A DNA stretch of 64,000 nucleotides from Actinomadura rayongensis (GCF_009831215.1 NZ_WUTW01000005.1:310001-374000); one strand, 5' to 3'. Positions 52,293 through 61,958 are shown, numbered from the stretch's first letter. The notes: generated by a model from the letters alone, not told the origin. Numbers and translations: made by a program.

Positions 52293-55010
52293 TCAGAACA
52301 GGGTCCGGGGACGGACGGCGTTGGCGCGGCGGACGAGCGCGTGCCGCTCCGCCGGGCCGTCGGCGAGCTTGGCGAGCTGCCGGTAGGTGTGCTCCAGGCG
52401 GCGGCGCAGCGGGCCCTCGCGCAGCGGGACGTCGAGCAGCACGCCGTCCCCGGTGCCGCCGCCGGGCCGGGCGAGCGCCGCCTCCAGCAGGTCGGCGGTG
52501 AACCGGGCGCGGCGCTCGGTGTCCAGCGGGAGCGCGCGGAGCCTGCGGTCGGCGTCGCGCAGCGCGGCGTCGTCCAGGGCCCGTCCGCTGCGCACGGCCG
52601 CCGTGAACGCGGCGATCCGCGCGGCCTGCCAGTGGCTGGAGATGCGCGGCACCGAGTCCAGGACGGCGACGGCCGCCGCCGCGTCCCCCGCCGCCAGCCG
52701 GACCCGCGCCAGCCCGAACGCCGCGCTGACATGGGTCGGATCGGTGCGCCAGACCGTCTCGTACAGCCGTCCGGCCGGGGCGCCCTCGGTCTCGCGGGCG
52801 AACGCGAGCGCGAGCTTCGGGGCGATCTCGCCGGGGAACAGCCCGTACAGGCCGTCGAAGATCGCGGCGGCGGTGGCGCCGTGCCCGGCCGCCAGCTCCC
52901 GGACGCCCCGGTACCACGCCACGCGCCAGTCGCCGGGCAGGTCGCCGGCCAGCTCGTCCAGCAGCGGCCCGGCCTCGGCGTCGCCCAGCTCGATCCGGAC
53001 GCGGACGAGCGCGAACCGCACCTCCGGCGTCCGCGCCGGCGCGGCGGCCAGCGCGGCGGCGAGGTCCTCGGGGTCGCGGTCGGCGAGCCCGCCGAGGAAC
53101 GGCGCCGCCGGGTCCAACGGGTGGACGTGCGGGACGGGCAGCGCCGCCGCGGCCTCCGCCGGGTCCAGGGCGCCGGTCAGCTCCGTCCCGGCGGCGCGCG
53201 GCCCGGTCGCGAACAGCGGGGACGGGGCGGGACGCGGCCGTCCGTCCTCGGCCGACAGGACCTCGCGCAGCACGCCGGTGAGCTGGTCGGCCATCTCGGC
53301 GGCGCTCGCGAACCGCCGCTCGGGCACCGGATCGGTCGCGCGGCGCAGCAGCCGGTCGTAGGACTCGAACCTGCGCAGCAGCGGGACGTCGGCGCGCGGC
53401 GGCAGCGCGTGCCGGTACCGGCCGGTGTAGCCGCGGAACGGGAAGCTGAGCACGGCCAGCGTCCGTCCGACCGTGTACAGATCGGACGCCACGGACGCGC
53501 CCCGGTCGGAGATCTCGGGCGCCTGGTAGCCCTCCGTCCCGAAGATCGGGCTGGTGGTGTCGTACGTGCGCCGCACGCCGCCGAGGTCGATGAGCTTGAG
53601 CTGCTCCTCGGACTGGATCGCGTTGTCCGGCTTGAAGTCGCAGTACAGCAGCCCGACGCCGTGCAGGTAGCCGAGCGCGCGCAGCACTTCGAGCCCGTAG
53701 GCGATGACCTGGCCGAGCGGCAGCGCGCTCTCGGCCCCGTGCTCGGCGCGGTGCCGCTTCAGGATGTCCTTCAGCGACTCGCCGCCGACGTACTCCATGA
53801 CGATGTAGCCCGACCCGGCGTGCCGGACGAAGTTGTAGATCTTGACGATGTTCGGGTGCTCGGCCTCCGCGAGGAACGCCCGCTCGGCCGTGGCCGCGGC
53901 GAGCGCGTCGGCGTCCTCGTCGTCCAGCCGCCCCTTGAGGACGACCCACCGATCGCTGACGTTGCGGTCCCGCGCCAGGTACACCCAGCCGAGCCCGCCG
54001 TGCGCGAGGCACCCCAGCACCTCGTACTGCCCGACGACGAGATCCCCGCCGCGCAGCTTGGGCGTGAACGAGAACGGATGCCGACAGTTGCTGCAGAACC
54101 CCTCGGTGCGCCCCGGCCGCCCATCACGCCCGCGCCCGACCTTGGCCCCGCACGCGCTACAGAACCGTCGCGCCTCGGGAACCCTCGGGTCCTTGAGCAC
54201 CGCCGCCGAGGGATCCTGATACGGCACCGGCGGCACGTCCACCAGCCCGGCGCCGAGCATCCCCCGCCGATGCGAGCCCGTCCCCCCAGAAACGGTGGTA
54301 CCCACCATCCCGGACCCGCCCCCGACCGCCCCAGACCCCCCAGAACCGGTCGACACATGCGACATCCCAGCCGGGGCCGACGGCGCGGCGGCGGACGGAG
54401 CGCCCTGCGGCCCGACGCCCGGCGCCGCAGGCTGCCCGCCCCCCGCCGCGCCGGACACGCCGGTGCCCGCCGCGCCGGACGGCGACGCGGCACCGGGCAG
54501 GCCGGTGGACAGCGCGCCGGACAAGGCGCCGGACGGCGGACCACCCGCCGCGCCCGTGGCCGACATGTCGGGCGACGGCGCAAACGGCGGCACACCGGGC
54601 GGCGCGGCGCCACCCGCACCACCCGGCGCAGGAGCGCCAGGCGGACCGCCGGGCGATGCGCCCGGCGGCCCGGTCGGCGGTGCGCCTCCCGGCGGCGCGG
54701 CGGCGGACGATGCAGGCGGTGAGGCGGGCGGCGCGGCGCCGAGTGGAGTGCCGTGCGGGCCGGTGGACGGCTGGGCGTGCGGGACGCCGGGAGGCGCGCT
54801 GGGCGTGGCGGTGGGCGGTGTGCCGGACGTGCCGGCTGGTGCGGGTGCTTCGGGCGGGTTGTTGGGTGGTGCGCCGGGCAGTGGTGGGGTGTAGGGGCGT
54901 GGGAGGGGGGCTACGGGGAGTTCGGGGGCGGGCGCCATGCCGCAGGTGTCGCAGAAACCGTCGTCGATCGCGCCACCGCAACCGGGCTGCGCGCAGACCC
55001 GTTCGCTCAT
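52293..55010 (-). CDS. pknG: PknG-type serine/threonine kinase
   Basis: 905 residues. N-terminal zinc ribbon (CAQPGCGGAIDDGFCDTCG), a 230-residue Pro/Gly/Ala linker, a rubredoxin-like domain (CSACGAKV ... FCSNCRHPF, 284-313), a kinase domain (325-585), then TPR-like helices to the end. Kinase motifs: LAHGGLGWVYLARD, Lys359 in WVVLKG, catalytic loop LLYCDFKPDNA with Asp458 (Cys replaces the Arg of HRD), and IDLGGV in place of DFG. Non-RD loop, DLG and rubredoxin-TPR order are PknG hallmarks. The linker and extra ribbon are additional. ATG 55010 overlaps the upstream gene (ATGA). Confidence 0.93.
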   Translation of the reverse strand: MSERVCAQPGCGGAIDDGFCDTCGMAPAPELPVAPLPRPYTPPLPGAPPNNPPEAPAPAGTSGTPPTATPSAPPGVPHAQPSTGPHGTPLGAAPPASPPASSAAAPPGGAPPTGPPGASPGGPPGAPAPGGAGGAAPPGVPPFAPSPDMSATGAAGGPPSGALSGALSTGLPGAASPSGAAGTGVSGAAGGGQPAAPGVGPQGAPSAAAPSAPAGMSHVSTGSGGSGAVGGGSGMVGTTVSGGTGSHRRGMLGAGLVDVPPVPYQDPSAAVLKDPRVPEARRFCSACGAKVGRGRDGRPGRTEGFCSNCRHPFSFTPKLRGGDLVVGQYEVLGCLAHGGLGWVYLARDRNVSDRWVVLKGRLDDEDADALAAATAERAFLAEAEHPNIVKIYNFVRHAGSGYIVMEYVGGESLKDILKRHRAEHGAESALPLGQVIAYGLEVLRALGYLHGVGLLYCDFKPDNAIQSEEQLKLIDLGGVRRTYDTTSPIFGTEGYQAPEISDRGASVASDLYTVGRTLAVLSFPFRGYTGRYRHALPPRADVPLLRRFESYDRLLRRATDPVPERRFASAAEMADQLTGVLREVLSAEDGRPRPAPSPLFATGPRAAGTELTGALDPAEAAAALPVPHVHPLDPAAPFLGGLADRDPEDLAAALAAAPARTPEVRFALVRVRIELGDAEAGPLLDELAGDLPGDWRVAWYRGVRELAAGHGATAAAIFDGLYGLFPGEIAPKLALAFARETEGAPAGRLYETVWRTDPTHVSAAFGLARVRLAAGDAAAAVAVLDSVPRISSHWQAARIAAFTAAVRSGRALDDAALRDADRRLRALPLDTERRARFTADLLEAALARPGGGTGDGVLLDVPLREGPLRRRLEHTYRQLAKLADGPAERHALVRRANAVRPRTLF

Positions 55011-56356
55011 CGCCGGGATCCCGTCTCGTGCTCGGCCGCCTGGATCGTCCGTTGATACTCCGCCACTGCGGCCGTCGCCTCACGCAAATTGCACGGAGCC
55101 GTCCACAACAGGTCATGGGCGCGGGTGTGGAGGGACGTGACGAGGTCGTCCTCGGCCAGGCCGAGGCGGGCGGCTTTGGCCTGGTAGGCGCCCAGGCGTC
55201 CGCGCAGTTCGGCGCGGCAGTCCAGCAGGGCGGTGCTGGCGCGGCGGTGGGCGTCGGCGCGGTCGCGGGCGGCGCGGGCCGCGCGGTCGAGGTCGTCGGC
55301 GCGGGCGGCGGCCTCGGTCCAGCGCTGTTCGGCGCGCAGGCGGTCCAGGGCGGCGAGGCGGTCGCGCAGGGCGGGGGCGCTCGGGACGAGGTCCTCGGCG
55401 TCCGGGGCGTCGATCTTGACGCGGACGGCGGCGTGCGCGCGGCGGGCCGCGTCCTCGGCCGCCGCGACCGCGCCGATGGAAGCCGCGAGCGCGCGGGTGC
55501 GCTCGTCGTAGGCGTCGCGGAGGCGGACGGCGTCGTCCAGGTCGCGGCAGAGCCGGGAGAGTTCGGCCGACAGCGCGTCCAGCCGCTCGGTGTCGGCGCG
55601 CCCGCCGGTGACGAGCGACAGCGGGTCGGACCGGACGACGCGGCCGAGCGCGTCCAGTTCGCGCCCGAGGCGGTCCAGTTCGGGACGGCGGGCGCCGTCG
55701 AGCGCGCCGGCGAGGCGGGCGGCGGCGCGCCAGGCGCGTTCGGCCTCCTCCAGCGGGACGAGCAGCGCCGTCCAGGCCGCGTCGGCGGCGGCGATCACGG
55801 CGGCGGCGCGCTCGAACGCGTCCGACATGCGGTCCACGGCCTCGCGGAGCGTGACGCGCTCGACGGGCGGCCCGAGCAGCGTCCGTTCCGCCAGCGGGAT
55901 CTCGCCGCCGGGCATCTCGACGGCGTCGCCGGTGAGCAGCCGGGTGAGCAGCGCGAGGTCCGGACGGCGTCGGTTGCGGACGGCCACCGCCTCGTCCAGG
56001 ACGCGCTGGTACTCGGCGAACAGCCGCCACAGCAGCGCGACGCGGTGCTGCGTCTCGTCCCAGCGCCGCCACGTCTCGCCCGTCAGAGACGCGCCGGCGA
56101 GCAGCCGGTGCCCGTCGTGGCAGTCCAGGTCGAGCAGGGCGGCGGAGATCCGGTCCCGGTCGGCGGCGCGCGAGCGCAGGACGTCGTCGATCGCCGCGCG
56201 TCCGAGGGCGCTGTCGGTCACGTCGGCCCCGTTGTCTGTGTCGGTGGTACCGGCGTCAGGATCGAAGGTCGGCTCCAGAACCAGTGTGATCGGTGACACT
56301 TTTCCCGACAAGGCGTAATTCTTCACAATTGTCTTCGGCCGCGAGGCCGACGTCAC
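55007..56356 (-). CDS. Coiled-coil protein, first gene of the pknG operon
   Basis: 449 residues, not recognised. Almost entirely Ala/Arg/Glu/Leu-rich helices, such as AVDRMSDAFERAAAVIAAAD and ELSRLCRDLDDAVRLRDAYD, with ARADDLDRAARAARDRADAH near the C-terminus. There is no signal peptide or membrane segment. The start is GTG 56356 without a good ribosome site; GTG 56326 is another option. Four-base overlap with pknG makes it part of the same translational unit. It could be a scaffold or a substrate adaptor for the kinase; this is a guess from position. Confidence 0.8.
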   Translation of the reverse strand: MTSASRPKTIVKNYALSGKVSPITLVLEPTFDPDAGTTDTDNGADVTDSALGRAAIDDVLRSRAADRDRISAALLDLDCHDGHRLLAGASLTGETWRRWDETQHRVALLWRLFAEYQRVLDEAVAVRNRRRPDLALLTRLLTGDAVEMPGGEIPLAERTLLGPPVERVTLREAVDRMSDAFERAAAVIAAADAAWTALLVPLEEAERAWRAAARLAGALDGARRPELDRLGRELDALGRVVRSDPLSLVTGGRADTERLDALSAELSRLCRDLDDAVRLRDAYDERTRALAASIGAVAAAEDAARRAHAAVRVKIDAPDAEDLVPSAPALRDRLAALDRLRAEQRWTEAAARADDLDRAARAARDRADAHRRASTALLDCRAELRGRLGAYQAKAARLGLAEDDLVTSLHTRAHDLLWTAPCNLREATAAVAEYQRTIQAAEHETGSRR

Positions 56357-56475
56357 GCCGCGTCCGCTTGTGCTCGGGAACGACCTGGTATGGAGTGGCG
56401 TTCAACAGAGAAGAACCGGAAGGAAGGGAGTTGAGCGTCCGCGGTGTCGGACCCCAGTCATAGACCCGGTGCCCG

Positions 56476-57789
56476 ATGGTGACCGCCGTGCTCGGCGTCC
56501 TCGCCGTCCTCGTGCTCACCGCCGCGACCGGCTACTTCGTCGCGCAGGAGTTCGCCTTCGTCGCCGCCGACCGCGCGCGCCTGGCCCAGGCCGCGGACCG
56601 GGGCGACCCGGCCGCCCGCCGCGCGCTCGCCGTGATCGGACGGCTCTCGTTCATGCTGTCGGGCGCCCAGCTCGGCATCACGATGACCACGCTCGTCGTC
56701 GGCTTCATCGCCGAGCCCGCGCTCGCCGGGCTGATCGGCCCGCTGCTGGAGCTGTGCGGCGTCCCGGACGCCGCCACGCACGCCGTCGCGCTCGGCACCG
56801 GCTTCGTGGTCGCCACGCTCGTGCAGATGCTGTTCGGCGAGCTGTTCCCCAAGAACCTCGCGCTGGCCCGCGCCGAGACGCTGGCCCGCGCGCTCGCCCG
56901 CTCGACCCTCGTCTATCTCGCGGTCGCCGGGCCGGTCATCCGGTTCTTCGACCGGGCCGCCGCGCGGCTGCTGCGCAGCGTCGGCGTCGAGCCCGTCGAG
57001 GAGCTGGCGGGCGGCGCGACGCTGGAGGAGCTGGGCGACATCATCGGCCGCTCCAACGACTCCGGCCAGCTGCCCGACGACCTGTCGGGCCTGCTGTCGC
57101 GCGCCCTCTCGTTCGGGGAGCGGACGGCCGACGAGGTCATGGTGCCCCGCCCCCGCGTCAGCGTCCTGGCCGGCGACGCCACCGTCACCGACATGATCGC
57201 GATGATCCGGGCGACCGGGCACACCGCGTACCCGATCTACGGGCAGGAGGTGGACGACGTGATCGGCGTCGCCCGCGTCCCGTCCGTCGCCGACGACGCC
57301 CTGGACCCGGCCACGCCGCTGCGCGCCCTCGCGACGCCGGCGCTGCTCGTCCCCGGCAGCCAGCCGCTGTACGGGGTGATCGAGCGGATGCGCGAGTCCG
57401 GCCAGGAGTTCGCGTGCGTCGTGGACGAGTACGGCGGCCTCGCGGGCATCCTCACCTTCGAGGACATCGCCGAGGAACTCGTCGGCGAGATCTCCGACGA
57501 GACCGACGCGCACTCGCTGCCCGCCGCCGCGAGCCCGGACGGCACCTGGCTCGTCACCGCCGGGCTCCGCATCGACGAGGCCACCCGCATCACCGACCTG
57601 CCGCTGCCGGCCGGCGACTCCTACGACACGGTCGGCGGGCTCGTCATGGCCGAGCTGCGGCGGCTGCCCGCCGCCGGGGACCGCGTGACGGTCGGCGGCG
57701 TGGAGATCGAGGTCGTGTCGGTGGCGCGGCGCGTCCCGGCGCAGGTTCGGCTGCGGATCCCGCGTCAGGTCCCGCAGGACGTCCCGTGA
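56476..57789 (+). CDS. CNNM/CorC-type (hemolysin family) membrane transporter
   Basis: 437 residues. The N-terminal DUF21 domain has AQEFAFVAADRARLAQAADR, LSGAQLGITMTTLVVGFIAE and FGELFPKNLALARAETLARA in about three helices. Two CBS domains follow (ADEVMVPRPRVSVLAGDATV; then CVVDEYGGLAGILTFEDIAE), and a C-terminal CorC domain after 340. Members export Mg2+ or Co2+ or support their balance. ATG 56476, with GTG 56479 as an alternative. It overlaps the next gene by four bases. Confidence 0.92.
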   Translation: MVTAVLGVLAVLVLTAATGYFVAQEFAFVAADRARLAQAADRGDPAARRALAVIGRLSFMLSGAQLGITMTTLVVGFIAEPALAGLIGPLLELCGVPDAATHAVALGTGFVVATLVQMLFGELFPKNLALARAETLARALARSTLVYLAVAGPVIRFFDRAAARLLRSVGVEPVEELAGGATLEELGDIIGRSNDSGQLPDDLSGLLSRALSFGERTADEVMVPRPRVSVLAGDATVTDMIAMIRATGHTAYPIYGQEVDDVIGVARVPSVADDALDPATPLRALATPALLVPGSQPLYGVIERMRESGQEFACVVDEYGGLAGILTFEDIAEELVGEISDETDAHSLPAAASPDGTWLVTAGLRIDEATRITDLPLPAGDSYDTVGGLVMAELRRLPAAGDRVTVGGVEIEVVSVARRVPAQVRLRIPRQVPQDVP

Positions 57790-58790
57790 CCGCGCTGCTG
57801 ATCACCGCGCTGCTGCTCGCGGGCAACGGGTTCTTCGTCGCGGCCGAGTTCGCACTCGTCGCCGCGAGCCGGACGGCGCTGGAGCGGGCGGCGGAGGGCG
57901 GCAGCCGTCCCGCCGCCGCGGCCGTCGCCGGGACGCGCGAACTGTCGCTCATGCTCGCCGGCGCCCAGTTCGGCATCACGATGTGCTCGCTCGGCCTCGC
58001 GATCGTGACCGAGCCCGCGTTCGAGCACGTCCTGGAACCGCCGCTGCACGCGATCGGCGTCCCGGAGACGGCGACGACCGTGATCGCCATCGCGGTCGCG
58101 CTCGCCGTCGTGACGTTCCTGCACATGGTCGTCGGGGAGATGGCGCCGAAGTCGTGGGCGATCGGGAACCCCGAGCGGTCCGCGATCGCGCTGGCGCTGC
58201 CGTTCCGGGCGTTCGCGAAGGTGTCGCGGCCGGTGCTCGCGGTGCTGAACGGGACGACGAACGGGATGCTGCGGCTCGTCCGGATCACGCCGCGCGACGA
58301 GCACGACGACCATCCGGACGCGCAGCGGCTCAGCCACCTCGTCGGCGAGTCGCGGCGGCTCGGGCTGATCGGCCGCAACGACCACGAGCTGCTGAACCGC
58401 GCCATCGCCGCGCGGGAGGGCACGGTCGGGCGGCTCGTCATCCCGGCCGCTTCGGTGACGACCGTGGACGCCGCCGCGTCCGCCGCCGAGGTCCGCCGCG
58501 TCTCGACCGCGAGCGGGCACAGCCGCCTCGTCGTGACGGACGCGGGACGGCCGGTCGGGATCGTCCACGTCCGCGCCGCCGTGACCGCGCCGGACGTGCG
58601 CGGCGGCGCCGCCGGGCTGGCCCATCCCGCGACCGAGCTGACGCCGGAGACGACCGTCCTGGACGCCGTCTCGCGGATGCGCAGGACGCGCGCTCCGCTC
58701 GCCGTCGTCAACACGCCGGACGGGCGGTTCGCCGGGATCGTCACCCTGGACGATCTTCTTGCGGAGCTGCTGGCGGCCAACCCGCACTGA
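57786..58790 (+). CDS. CNNM-type membrane protein, short form without CorC domain
   Basis: 334 residues, a paralogue of the preceding protein. DUF21: GNGFFVAAEFALVAASRTAL, LAGAQFGITMCSLGLAIVTE and VVGEMAPKSWAIGNPERSAI. Two CBS motifs follow, ending in APLAVVNTPDGRFAGIVTLD; the protein stops there, so the CorC domain is missing. GTG 57786 overlaps the upstream stop (GTGA). Tandem long/short pairs of this family are common in actinomycetes, and the two may act as a heterodimer. Confidence 0.92.
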   Translation: MTALLITALLLAGNGFFVAAEFALVAASRTALERAAEGGSRPAAAAVAGTRELSLMLAGAQFGITMCSLGLAIVTEPAFEHVLEPPLHAIGVPETATTVIAIAVALAVVTFLHMVVGEMAPKSWAIGNPERSAIALALPFRAFAKVSRPVLAVLNGTTNGMLRLVRITPRDEHDDHPDAQRLSHLVGESRRLGLIGRNDHELLNRAIAAREGTVGRLVIPAASVTTVDAAASAAEVRRVSTASGHSRLVVTDAGRPVGIVHVRAAVTAPDVRGGAAGLAHPATELTPETTVLDAVSRMRRTRAPLAVVNTPDGRFAGIVTLDDLLAELLAANPH

Positions 58791-58849
58791 TTGTGAGACG
58801 TTAGAGCGCGGCAGCGGGGGAAGTATGTCCCGGGCCGGACGAGAGCGGG

Positions 58850-61800
58850 ATGACGGTGGACGACGAACTGCGCGGGGCGCTCGCCTCCTATCTGGACGGG
58901 CTGACGGCGCCGTCCGGCACGCTCGGCTGGACGGCGCAGCGCGCGGCGCTGGCGGCGTTCGGCTCCGGCCGCGTCGCCGGGGACGCGTCCGCGCTCGCCG
59001 CCGCGCTGGCCGGGTCCGCGTCGTCGGCGCTGCGGACCGACGACCAGGAGGGCGCGGTCGCCGACGCGGTCGCGGCCGTGCTCGCGCGCGGCGAACGGGT
59101 GCTGCTGATGGCACCCCCGGCACGCCTGCCCGGCCTGCTGGAAGCGCTGGACACGTCCGGCTCGTTCGTGCTGCACCTCGCCGAGGACCCGCCGAGCACC
59201 GGCCCCGCGCCCGTCCTGCGGCGCGGCGGCGGGACGGTCGAGTTCGCGGCCCCGTCCGCGCCGTCCACCGCGACCCGCCAGGACACCCGCGTCGTCGCGG
59301 CGCTTCCGGACGAGCGGCGCGAGCCGACGACGGAGTTCGGCCGCCCGAGCACGGGGACGCTGCCGCTACGCCCGGTCACGCCCGACGACCTCCCGTCCCC
59401 CAGCGAGGCCACCCAAGCCCTCCCACCCGTCCCCGACCCGCACGCGACGCAGGCCACCGACGCGACGCCGCACAGCCCGACGCACGGCGACAGCGCGACG
59501 CCGTCCGGCGGCTCCCGCGCGGCGTGGGCCGGGAACGCGACGCAGAGCGGGCCGACGCCCGCCGACAACGCGACGCCACCCGGCGCCTCCCGCGCGGCGT
59601 GGGGCGAGGACGCGACGCAGAACGGGCTGCCGTCCGGTGAGCCGCGCGCGGCGCAGGACGCCGACGCGGCGCGGGACGGGTGGGCGCGCGGCGAGGAGGC
59701 GGCGCCGTCCGGCCCGCCGCGCGACGACGATGCGACGCCGTTCGGTCGGCCGCGCGCGGCGCGGGACGAGGAGGCGACGCCGTTCGGGGAGCCGCGCGCC
59801 GACGCGTCGCCCAGCGAGGAGACGCGGGCGCTGCCGCCCGTGCCGGACGCGGAACTCGTCGTGGACGCGTCCTCGCTGAGCGAAGAGACACAGGCCCTGC
59901 AGCCCATCGCCGACGAGGAGATCGCGCCGGAGATGCTGGTCCGGGGCGTGCTGATCCGTCCCGTCGGCACGAAGTGGCGGACCGCCTGGCAGGACGAGGA
60001 GAAGGAGCTGCGGCGCGGCCTGCTCTGGCTGGAGCAGTGGCCCCGCGACGTCGCCACCCTCCGCGCCCTGGAAGAGGACCAGGAGAGCCGCCGCCGCGCC
60101 GCCGACGCCGAGATCGCCGCGCTGACCGCCCGCATCGAGGAGCTGACGGAGGCGGCCGAGCGCGCGGCCGAGGCCGTCCCGCCCGCCGAGGAAGAAGCCG
60201 AGCGCCGCACGGCGGACCGCGACGCCGCCGCCGAGGAGGCGGCCGGCCCGCGCGCCGAGGCCGACCGCCTGCGCGCGGAAGCCGACACTGCCGCCGACGA
60301 GGCCCGCGAGCGCACCCGCGTCGCCGACCTCGCCTACGGCCGCTGCGTCGCGATCGACGAGCGCACCGCGCAGGCCCACGCCGAGACGCAGGCCGCCCGG
60401 CAGCAGGAGGAGCGCCTGACCGTCGACCTGGCGCGGGCGCGGTCGGAGCTGCCGCAGATCGCCGCCGAGGCCGACCGGCTCGGCGCCGAGGACGCCGACG
60501 CCGTCGCCGAGGGCCACGCCAGCTACTACCGCCTGGTGTCGGCGGAGTCCGCGCTGAGCGCCGCCAGGCAGCGGATGACGCTCACCCAGAAACTGCACGT
60601 CGCGGCGCCCCCGCCGGAGCTGAAGCGGCTCCGCGACGAGGTCCGGGCGCGGACGCGGGAGGCCGACGAGGCCGCCCGCCGCGCCAACGAGATCAAGGCC
60701 GCGGCCGAGCGCACGCGGACGCACCGCGAGCGCCTGGAGCAGTTCCTCGTCGAAGGCGGCGAAGCCCTCGCGGGCGCCAAGAACGCCCAGGAACGACTCG
60801 CGGAGGAGATCGCCCGGCTCGGCGCCGAGCGGGAGACCGCCGTCGCCGAGCACCGCGCGCAGGCCCGCAGCGCGGGCGAGGCCGTCGACCGCGCGACGCA
60901 GGCCGGGACGGCCGCCCGCCACGCCGAGCAGGAGGCCCTGCTGCTCGAAGAGAAGGCAGCGGCGGCGGCCCGGATCGCGGACGCGGCGGCGGACGCGGCC
61001 GACCGGGCGCGCGGCGAGGCGCAGGCGGCGAACGAACGCGTCACGTCCGCCCGCGAAGAACTGAACCGCCTGCACGCCGCCGTCGCCGAACGCGTGGCGC
61101 TGGACGAGGCCGAACTGACGGGCGCCCGGGAGACCGAGGAACGCTCGCGCGAACGCGTCCGCGAACTGTGCGGCGACAACCCGGACGCGGCGGAACTGGC
61201 CGCCCACCAGGCCCGCGTCATGCGCCGGATCGAGACGCTGGCCCGCCTGCTCGGCGGCGTCGGCGACCACGCGCCGCTGCTGACCGAGGCGGACGTGGTC
61301 TGCGGCTCGCCGGTCGCGCTCGGCGCCGTCCCGCTGCCCGACGCCGACACGCTGGTCGTCGCGGGCGCGGGCGAGATCACCGACGCCGAGTTCCTGGTGG
61401 GCGCCGTGCGGGCCCGCCGCTGGGTGCTCGTCGGGACGGACGGGGAGCGCCCCGCCGTCCGGAGCGGCCACGAGCGGCCGGCCCGCGGACTGCTGGAGGA
61501 CGCGTCAGTCGTCGTCGTCCCCGAGGACGAGGTGCAGCGCCCAGCCGACGACCCCGACGACGATGGCGCCCCAGAACGCGGGCCAGAACCCGTCGACGTG
61601 GAAGGGCAGGTCGAGCCGTTCGGCGAGCTTGCTGGTGAGCAGCATGAGCAGGCCGTTGACGACGAGCCCGAACAGGCCGAGCGTCAGGATGTAGAACGCG
61701 CAGCCGAGGGTCTTGACGATCGGCTTGATGACCGCGTTGACGAGGCCGAAGACGACCGCGACCCCGACGAGCGCGAGGGCCTTGCGGCCGGTGTCGTCGC

Positions 61801-61873
61801 CGCCGACGGTGATGCCGTCGATGAACACGGTGGCGATCCACAGCGCGACCGCCGTGATTCCGATCTTCAGTAG
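58850..61873 (+). CDS. Large coiled-coil protein with helicase-like end segments; 3' end antisense to the next gene
   Basis: 1007 residues as read. Parts: about 1-110 globular (VLARGERVLLMAPPARLPGL); 110-350 low-complexity (SRAAWAGNATQSGPTPADNA, EETRALPPVPDAEL); 365-790 coiled coil (AEIAALTARIEELTEAAERA, EADEAARRANEIKAAAERTR); 790-885 globular with DADTLVVAGAGEITDAEFLV, then RARRWVLVGTDG; and an acidic tail. The globular ends faintly resemble motifs Ia and II-III of SF1 helicases, without Walker A. The last 123 residues (from 61505) lie antisense to the holin-like gene and look unlike protein evolved for itself, so the true end may be near 61500. Confidence 0.7.
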   Translation: MTVDDELRGALASYLDGLTAPSGTLGWTAQRAALAAFGSGRVAGDASALAAALAGSASSALRTDDQEGAVADAVAAVLARGERVLLMAPPARLPGLLEALDTSGSFVLHLAEDPPSTGPAPVLRRGGGTVEFAAPSAPSTATRQDTRVVAALPDERREPTTEFGRPSTGTLPLRPVTPDDLPSPSEATQALPPVPDPHATQATDATPHSPTHGDSATPSGGSRAAWAGNATQSGPTPADNATPPGASRAAWGEDATQNGLPSGEPRAAQDADAARDGWARGEEAAPSGPPRDDDATPFGRPRAARDEEATPFGEPRADASPSEETRALPPVPDAELVVDASSLSEETQALQPIADEEIAPEMLVRGVLIRPVGTKWRTAWQDEEKELRRGLLWLEQWPRDVATLRALEEDQESRRRAADAEIAALTARIEELTEAAERAAEAVPPAEEEAERRTADRDAAAEEAAGPRAEADRLRAEADTAADEARERTRVADLAYGRCVAIDERTAQAHAETQAARQQEERLTVDLARARSELPQIAAEADRLGAEDADAVAEGHASYYRLVSAESALSAARQRMTLTQKLHVAAPPPELKRLRDEVRARTREADEAARRANEIKAAAERTRTHRERLEQFLVEGGEALAGAKNAQERLAEEIARLGAERETAVAEHRAQARSAGEAVDRATQAGTAARHAEQEALLLEEKAAAAARIADAAADAADRARGEAQAANERVTSAREELNRLHAAVAERVALDEAELTGARETEERSRERVRELCGDNPDAAELAAHQARVMRRIETLARLLGGVGDHAPLLTEADVVCGSPVALGAVPLPDADTLVVAGAGEITDAEFLVGAVRARRWVLVGTDGERPAVRSGHERPARGLLEDASVVVVPEDEVQRPADDPDDDGAPERGPEPVDVEGQVEPFGELAGEQHEQAVDDEPEQAERQDVERAAEGLDDRLDDRVDEAEDDRDPDEREGLAAGVVAADGDAVDEHGGDPQRDRRDSDLQ

Positions 61874-61882
61874 TATCCGCAC
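61505..61882 (-). CDS. Phage-holin-4-like small membrane protein
   Basis: 125 residues with four membrane helices: KIGITAVALWIATVFIDGIT, KALALVGVAVVFGLVNAVIK, FYILTLGLFGLVVNGLLMLL and FWPAFWGAIVVGVVGWALHL. The repeated pattern GLVNAVIKPIVK and DGFWPAFWGAIVVG is typical of the holin superfamily IV proteins that are chromosomal and widespread in bacteria (not phage lysis genes). GTG 61882 has a close GGGAG. All but nine bases of the gene lie antisense to the 3' end of the coiled-coil ORF at 58850. Confidence 0.85.
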   Translation of the reverse strand: MRILLKIGITAVALWIATVFIDGITVGGDDTGRKALALVGVAVVFGLVNAVIKPIVKTLGCAFYILTLGLFGLVVNGLLMLLTSKLAERLDLPFHVDGFWPAFWGAIVVGVVGWALHLVLGDDDD

Positions 61883-61958
61883 GCTCCCGATGATCTCGGG
61901 CGGCGGCGTCCGGCGGCATCCCCCTGTGATGCGATTCGCGGCGTCCCGGGCTCATCAC

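Noticed and set aside
51501..54722. 1073-codon plus-strand frame opposite the VWA and PknG genes
   Set aside because: Composition artefact; the minus strand carries the VWA MIDAS and kinase motifs.
61505..61882. Phage lysis holin as sign of a prophage
   Set aside because: The holin superfamily IV name is historical; these are ordinary chromosomal membrane proteins, and no phage genes surround it.
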